23,678 nt of DNA from a virus, in the IMG/VR virus record IMGVR_UViG_3300028559_000194, positions 1 to 23,678 of that record. The stretch is one strand, 5' to 3'. Of the stretch, positions 21,591 to 23,678 are shown in pieces. The notes under the pieces were generated by a model that was not told where the DNA came from, did not search any database, and was given only the letters and a program-made list of their open reading frames with translations. Each line of letters begins with the position of its first letter. The first letter of the stretch is position 1. The position numbers and the translations under genes were made by a program.

Positions 21591-22141
21591 ACTTCAGGAT
21601 TTTTATCCTGCACAAACTGACTGAAGGTTCCTAGTTTTTTTAATTTTCTTTGCCTTTCGTGTTCTAATCTTTTTCTTCTGTATTCTGGATCATTGGCATA
21701 TTTTTGCTTTTCGTGTTCTAATTTTTTTCTTCTATATTCTGGATCATTGTCATATTTTTGCTTGCTTTGTTCTAACCTTTTTCTTCTGTATTCTGGATCA
21801 TTGGCATATTTTTGCCTTTCGTGTTCTAATCTTTTTCTTCTGTATTCTGGAGCACTGACATATAACTTAGTATATAATTTTTCAAATGCTTTTTGCATAC
21901 CATTTTTTTTGAAATAAAGAAGCGCCTCAATTTGATCATCTGTCGCATGTGGGAACATTATTTTGAGTTTGGTAGTATATTTGCCGTGATAATCCACATA
22001 AGTTTCACTGGAAAAAGGAGAACTTCCACTTTTTTCACCCTCGGTTGTTTCTGGATCTTTTTGCAAATTACTTACAAAATCCTCTCCACCCAGAGGATTT
22101 GAACGCAATGTCATGTTTTCCCATAAAACCTGAAACTTCAC
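21587..22141 (-). CDS. Tandem-repeat coiled-coil protein, GTG start (184 aa)
   Basis: GTG 22141 is preferred over the ATG at 22114, because ATTAAATA ends 5 nt before it and it gives the leader MKFQVLWEN with L6-W-E8. Residues ~10-60 are polar (LRSNPLGGEDFVSNL, then SSPFSSETYVDYHGKYTT). Residues ~62-95 form a helical unit (PHATDDQIEALLYFKKNG). Residues ~97-168 are four 18-residue repeats of [AD]PEYRRKRLEHERQKYAN, almost all charged, likely a long single helix or coiled coil able to bind nucleic acid. The C-terminus contains GTFSQFVQDK, which itself looks like a targeting leader at the wrong end. Similar 'PEYRxKxxE' repeats occur in phage and bacterial proteins of unknown role. Confidence 0.78.
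   Translation of the reverse strand: MKFQVLWENMTLRSNPLGGEDFVSNLQKDPETTEGEKSGSSPFSSETYVDYHGKYTTKLKIMFPHATDDQIEALLYFKKNGMQKAFEKLYTKLYVSAPEYRRKRLEHERQKYANDPEYRRKRLEQSKQKYDNDPEYRRKKLEHEKQKYANDPEYRRKRLEHERQRKLKKLGTFSQFVQDKNPEV
21638..21853 (-). repeat. Four tandem 54-bp coding repeats
   Basis: The TATTCT of each copy falls at 21681, 21735, 21789 and 21843, exactly 54 bp apart. Each copy encodes 18 residues (PEYRRKRLEHERQKYAN type), so copy-number change keeps the frame. The copies differ by only a few bases, suggesting recent expansion. Confidence 0.92.
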
Positions 22142-22146
22142 TAATG

Positions 22147-22154
22147 TATTTAAT
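22147..22154 (-). promoter_or_regulatory. Late-promoter-like motif ATTAAATA
   Basis: ATTAAATA ends 5 nt before the GTG at 22141. It is a weak match to TATAAATA but keeps TAAATA and the spacing seen elsewhere. Confidence 0.35.
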
Positions 22155-22236
22155 AATAAAAAATGTTGATTTGTAATTTATTTTTGGGTAAATAATAAAA
22201 AATGTTGATTTGTAATTTATTTTTGGGTAAATAATA
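22152..22236 (+). repeat. 39-bp tandem repeat carrying a late-promoter-like motif
   Basis: Two identical 39-bp copies (22152-22190 and 22191-22229) plus the first 7 bases of a third (22230-22236). Each copy ends GGGTA and runs into AATAATA, so both junctions read GGTAAATAATA. The second junction lies just before the gene at 22239; the first is the same sequence 39 bp upstream. The repeat fills most of the divergent intergenic gap. Confidence 0.93.
22226..22233 (+). promoter_or_regulatory. Late-promoter-like motif GGTAAATA, second of two
   Basis: GGTAAATA ends 5 nt before the ATG at 22239. An identical octamer 39 bp upstream (22187-22194) comes from the tandem duplication, so this gene may have two start sites. 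Confidence 0.5.
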
Positions 22237-22238
22237 CT

Positions 22239-22670
22239 ATGGATATTGACAAGATTAACCAGCTTTATTATACTAATAGAAAACTTTTACAAGAGCAAAG
22301 TGAAGAGGGTGAAAGAGTATTTTATGCGTCTGTGCCTCTGGAATTGGAACATTACAACAAACCAGAAAAATATGATTCCAGTTTACGAGAATATCCATCA
22401 TTAGGAAAAATTAATGTTTCATATAAAATATATTTTGATTTTGTAAAAAATGGTCTTCGTAGCATCAGTGTGTATGATGTGGAAGTGAAACCTTTTACAA
22501 TATATGATGATATTGATGATATGAAAACAATAAATGTGGATTTCGGAGGAAAAGAAATAGAGTCAGAAGTTCCAGATAAAATAACTTTGCCATTAATACC
22601 TTATGTTTTCAGATTGGTATTGGACGACGGAACAACACCAATTGCGGAAAAATCCACACTTATATTTTAA
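22239..22670 (+). CDS. Unknown beta-rich protein with shared leader (143 aa)
   Basis: The leader MDIDKINQLYYTNRKLLQEQ ends in L17-Q-E19, like three other proteins in the window. The rest is mixed beta: VFYASVPLELEHYNKP, SLGKINVSYKIYFDFVKNGL, SISVYDVEVKPF, then LPLIPYVFRLVLDDGTTPIA. Alternating hydrophobics suggest a compact beta-sandwich. No family is recognised. It follows two copies of a promoter-like repeat, and its leader matches the 45-residue protein at 21453, so the two genes may share an origin, with the smaller having lost its body. Confidence 0.78.
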   Translation: MDIDKINQLYYTNRKLLQEQSEEGERVFYASVPLELEHYNKPEKYDSSLREYPSLGKINVSYKIYFDFVKNGLRSISVYDVEVKPFTIYDDIDDMKTINVDFGGKEIESEVPDKITLPLIPYVFRLVLDDGTTPIAEKSTLIF

Positions 22671-22998
22671 TATAGACACTATTCTAGAAGTTCTGCACAT
22701 CTAGAGATTTGATAAATGGCAATTATTTACAAAATCTGCAAATTTCGGAAAAAAAATATAAAAAAATATTTTAAAAATTATTGGCATGCGCCCCTGGTTT
22801 TTAAAAAAAACTGCTTTTGCCCATTAGCGATTCTAATGCCGACCCTTTGTAAAACCGACCCCCATTTAAGAAAGCATGCCCATTATGCAAGTGCCCATTG
22901 TTTGCAAAATGACCCCCCTTTTTGTATTGACCCCATTTTATATAAATGACTTTATATATTAAAACAAAAAGGGCGAGGATGATTAGTCATCGATATTC
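22671..22998. other. Gene-free convergent gap with eight C-runs
   Basis: No convincing gene. The left part (to ~22780) is AT-rich with long A-runs. From 22791 to 22934 there are eight runs of three to six C, all on the plus strand, beginning at 22791, 22820, 22843, 22859, 22879, 22894, 22913 and 22931. They are mostly in GCCCATT or GACCC contexts at 15-29 bp spacing. The 15-mer ACTTTATATATTAAA (22949-22963) repeats one at 13946-13960. The strip also marks the change to the more G+C-rich genes on its right. Confidence 0.6.
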
Positions 22999-23229
22999 TC
23001 ATTTTTTCCCACCTTTCTTTTTCTTTTTGGGGTGCAGGGGATGAGCTTTCGGGGTGTCGATTGCGATGGGGCATTTGTCCCAAAAGTTTTCAACTACATC
23101 GCCACCTTCCTCGGTTGCGTATGCCTTGGCTTTTTCAAGGGTGTCGAAGGAAAAGACCCTATGGGCGTTTTTCCAGTAAAATCCGTGCGAGTCCGTATAG
23201 GGAGCTGGTGTTAGGACTTCGTAGCTCAT
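22999..23229 (-). CDS. Small protein with Lys-rich tail (76 aa), unknown
   Basis: The product is MSYEVLTPAPYTDSHGFYWK, RVFSFDTLEKAKAYATEEGG, VVENFWDKCPIAI, and a Pro/His/Lys tail (HPLHPKKKKKGGKK). The 'vFdTxexAxxyAxexGg..ven..' segment looks like a small alpha/beta unit. AAGGAAGG lies just upstream of the ATG, an ordinary Shine-Dalgarno site inside the previous gene, and the ATG overlaps that gene's stop. G+C is higher than in most of the window. No function is assigned. Confidence 0.75.
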   Translation of the reverse strand: MSYEVLTPAPYTDSHGFYWKNAHRVFSFDTLEKAKAYATEEGGDVVENFWDKCPIAIDTPKAHPLHPKKKKKGGKK

Positions 23230-23387
23230 TTGTTTCCTTCCTTCATTCCGTGTTCCAAGGCAAACTCCGTACCTGCTTTCATCATCGCCTCACTCATATC
23301 TACCGACTCTTCAATCCACCAATCATCTTCGCTAACGCAAATTGTGTAAGTCTCCTCACCCCAACTAAAATTGTGCTCGGTTATCAT
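23226..23387 (-). CDS. Small acidic protein (53 aa), unknown
   Basis: Read by hand: MITEHNFSWGEETYTICVSE, then DDWWIEESVDMSEAMMKAGT, ending FALEHGMKEGNK. It is strongly acidic with a WW pair. AAGGA about 9 nt before the ATG serves as a ribosome-binding site, and its stop overlaps the start of the 76-residue gene (ATGA). It belongs to the same operon as that gene. No family is recognised. Confidence 0.65.
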   Translation of the reverse strand: MITEHNFSWGEETYTICVSEDDWWIEESVDMSEAMMKAGTEFALEHGMKEGNK

Positions 23388-23555
23388 ATTTTTATTTCCT
23401 TGTATCTCCTCGAGAGTTTTTGAAAGTTTTGACTAGCGTCAGCTTCTTTCTCTGTTCTTGATTTGATTAGTTCACTCTATATGTTTTTTGAAAGAATAGC
23501 AAGCTCAAAAGATTATATATTAAAAATATATTTTGCAAATAATGATTGACATTGC
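23388..23555. other. Intergenic region before the small minus-strand operon
   Basis: 168 nt of AT-rich sequence with no gene found on either strand. No TAAATA box is placed before the gene at 23387, unlike most genes to the left. A weak minus-strand sigma-70-like arrangement around 23480-23510 could be chance. Confidence 0.4.
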
Positions 23556-23678
23556 TCATTTGGTTGGTTTATACTTTCCTTTCGGGTCGGTCTTGATGGT
23601 AAACTCAAAGTGTTTGAATCTGAAGTGCAGTTCGGTAGTAAGATCACTGGTGAATCCGCTGAACCCTATATTATTTCG
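23556..23678 (-). CDS. C-terminal end of an unknown gene (5' part outside window)
   Basis: A frame open from the right edge to TGA at 23558-23556 gives the last 40 residues. It includes NNIGFSGFTSDLTTELHFRF, then KHFEFTIKTDPKGKYKPTK. The regular beta-strand alternation and the G+C level match the neighbouring small genes, so this is probably a real gene end. Too little is present to identify it. Confidence 0.6.
   Translation of the reverse strand, partial: RNNIGFSGFTSDLTTELHFRFKHFEFTIKTDPKGKYKPTK

Noticed and set aside
21638-21853. Possible CRISPR-like array
   Set aside because: The 54-bp units abut without spacers and stay in frame in a coding sequence, so they are protein repeats.
22791-22934. 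G-quadruplex on the minus strand from the C-runs
   Set aside because: The runs are 12 or more bases apart, too far for a normal intramolecular quadruplex.
22716-22949. 77-codon frame rich in Cys and His
   Set aside because: The Cys/His/Pro residues come from the C-run array in the DNA. There is no promoter motif or ribosome-binding site and no protein-like pattern.
23061-23423. 120-codon plus-strand frame
   Set aside because: Opposite two minus-strand genes that have Shine-Dalgarno sites and coupled starts. Its composition is Arg/Ser/Phe-rich, typical of an antisense shadow.

Overview
The window is an AT-rich stretch (roughly one third G+C by eye) of a large tailed bacteriophage with T4-like features. 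It holds tail-fibre genes paired with tail-assembly chaperones, a class Ia ribonucleotide reductase pair, tandem HNH-AP2 endonucleases, a Nudix hydrolase, many tiny or overlapping genes, and TATAAATA-type late-promoter motifs just ahead of start codons. The host cannot be read directly. One signal-peptide gene resembles small exported proteins of Gram-negative bacteria, and the fibre and hypothetical genes recall marine myoviruses.

Layout. (1) 1-6376, minus strand: two consecutive cassettes, each a large beta-rich fibre followed by a small tail-assembly chaperone; the second chaperone runs off the left edge. (2) 6413-7546, minus: an AAA+ ATPase, divergent from a tiny basic-protein gene (7576-7710) and a 567-residue protein (7746-9449). 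(3) 9462-10644, plus: small genes and a Nudix hydrolase, closed by a strong bidirectional terminator. (4) 10720-11425, minus: an exported small protein of cellular type and an EF-hand protein. (5) 11492-13946, plus: a protein sharing a Cys-containing domain with the 567-residue protein, then a protein made of 29-residue helical repeats. (6) 13956-17318, minus: nrdB and nrdA. (7) 17484-19897, plus: a chain of small genes and two more 29-residue-repeat proteins, linked by 4-bp start/stop overlaps. (8) 19940-21110: two HNH-AP2 endonucleases. (9) 21180-22670: small proteins with T4-internal-protein-like N-termini and a tandem-repeat protein. (10) 22671-23678: a gene-free stretch with C-runs, then minus-strand genes of higher G+C with ordinary Shine-Dalgarno sites.

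How it fits together. Nine otherwise unlike proteins start with a short peptide ending in [L/I/F]-x-E. In four of them this is exactly L17-x-E19, and one begins MKTYNQFILE, very close to the capsid-targeting peptide of T4 internal proteins (MKTYQEFIAE, from memory). Most of their genes carry a NNTAAATA motif, often exactly 5 nt before the start codon. I infer a set of late-expressed proteins packaged in the prohead and possibly ejected into the host. The set includes two of the three 29-residue-repeat proteins (the third, at 12549, is translationally coupled to a set member), both Cys-domain proteins, the EF-hand protein and the Lys/Gly-rich protein. This is the main candidate for an undescribed system here. 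No tRNA, CRISPR array, integrase or IS element was recognised.
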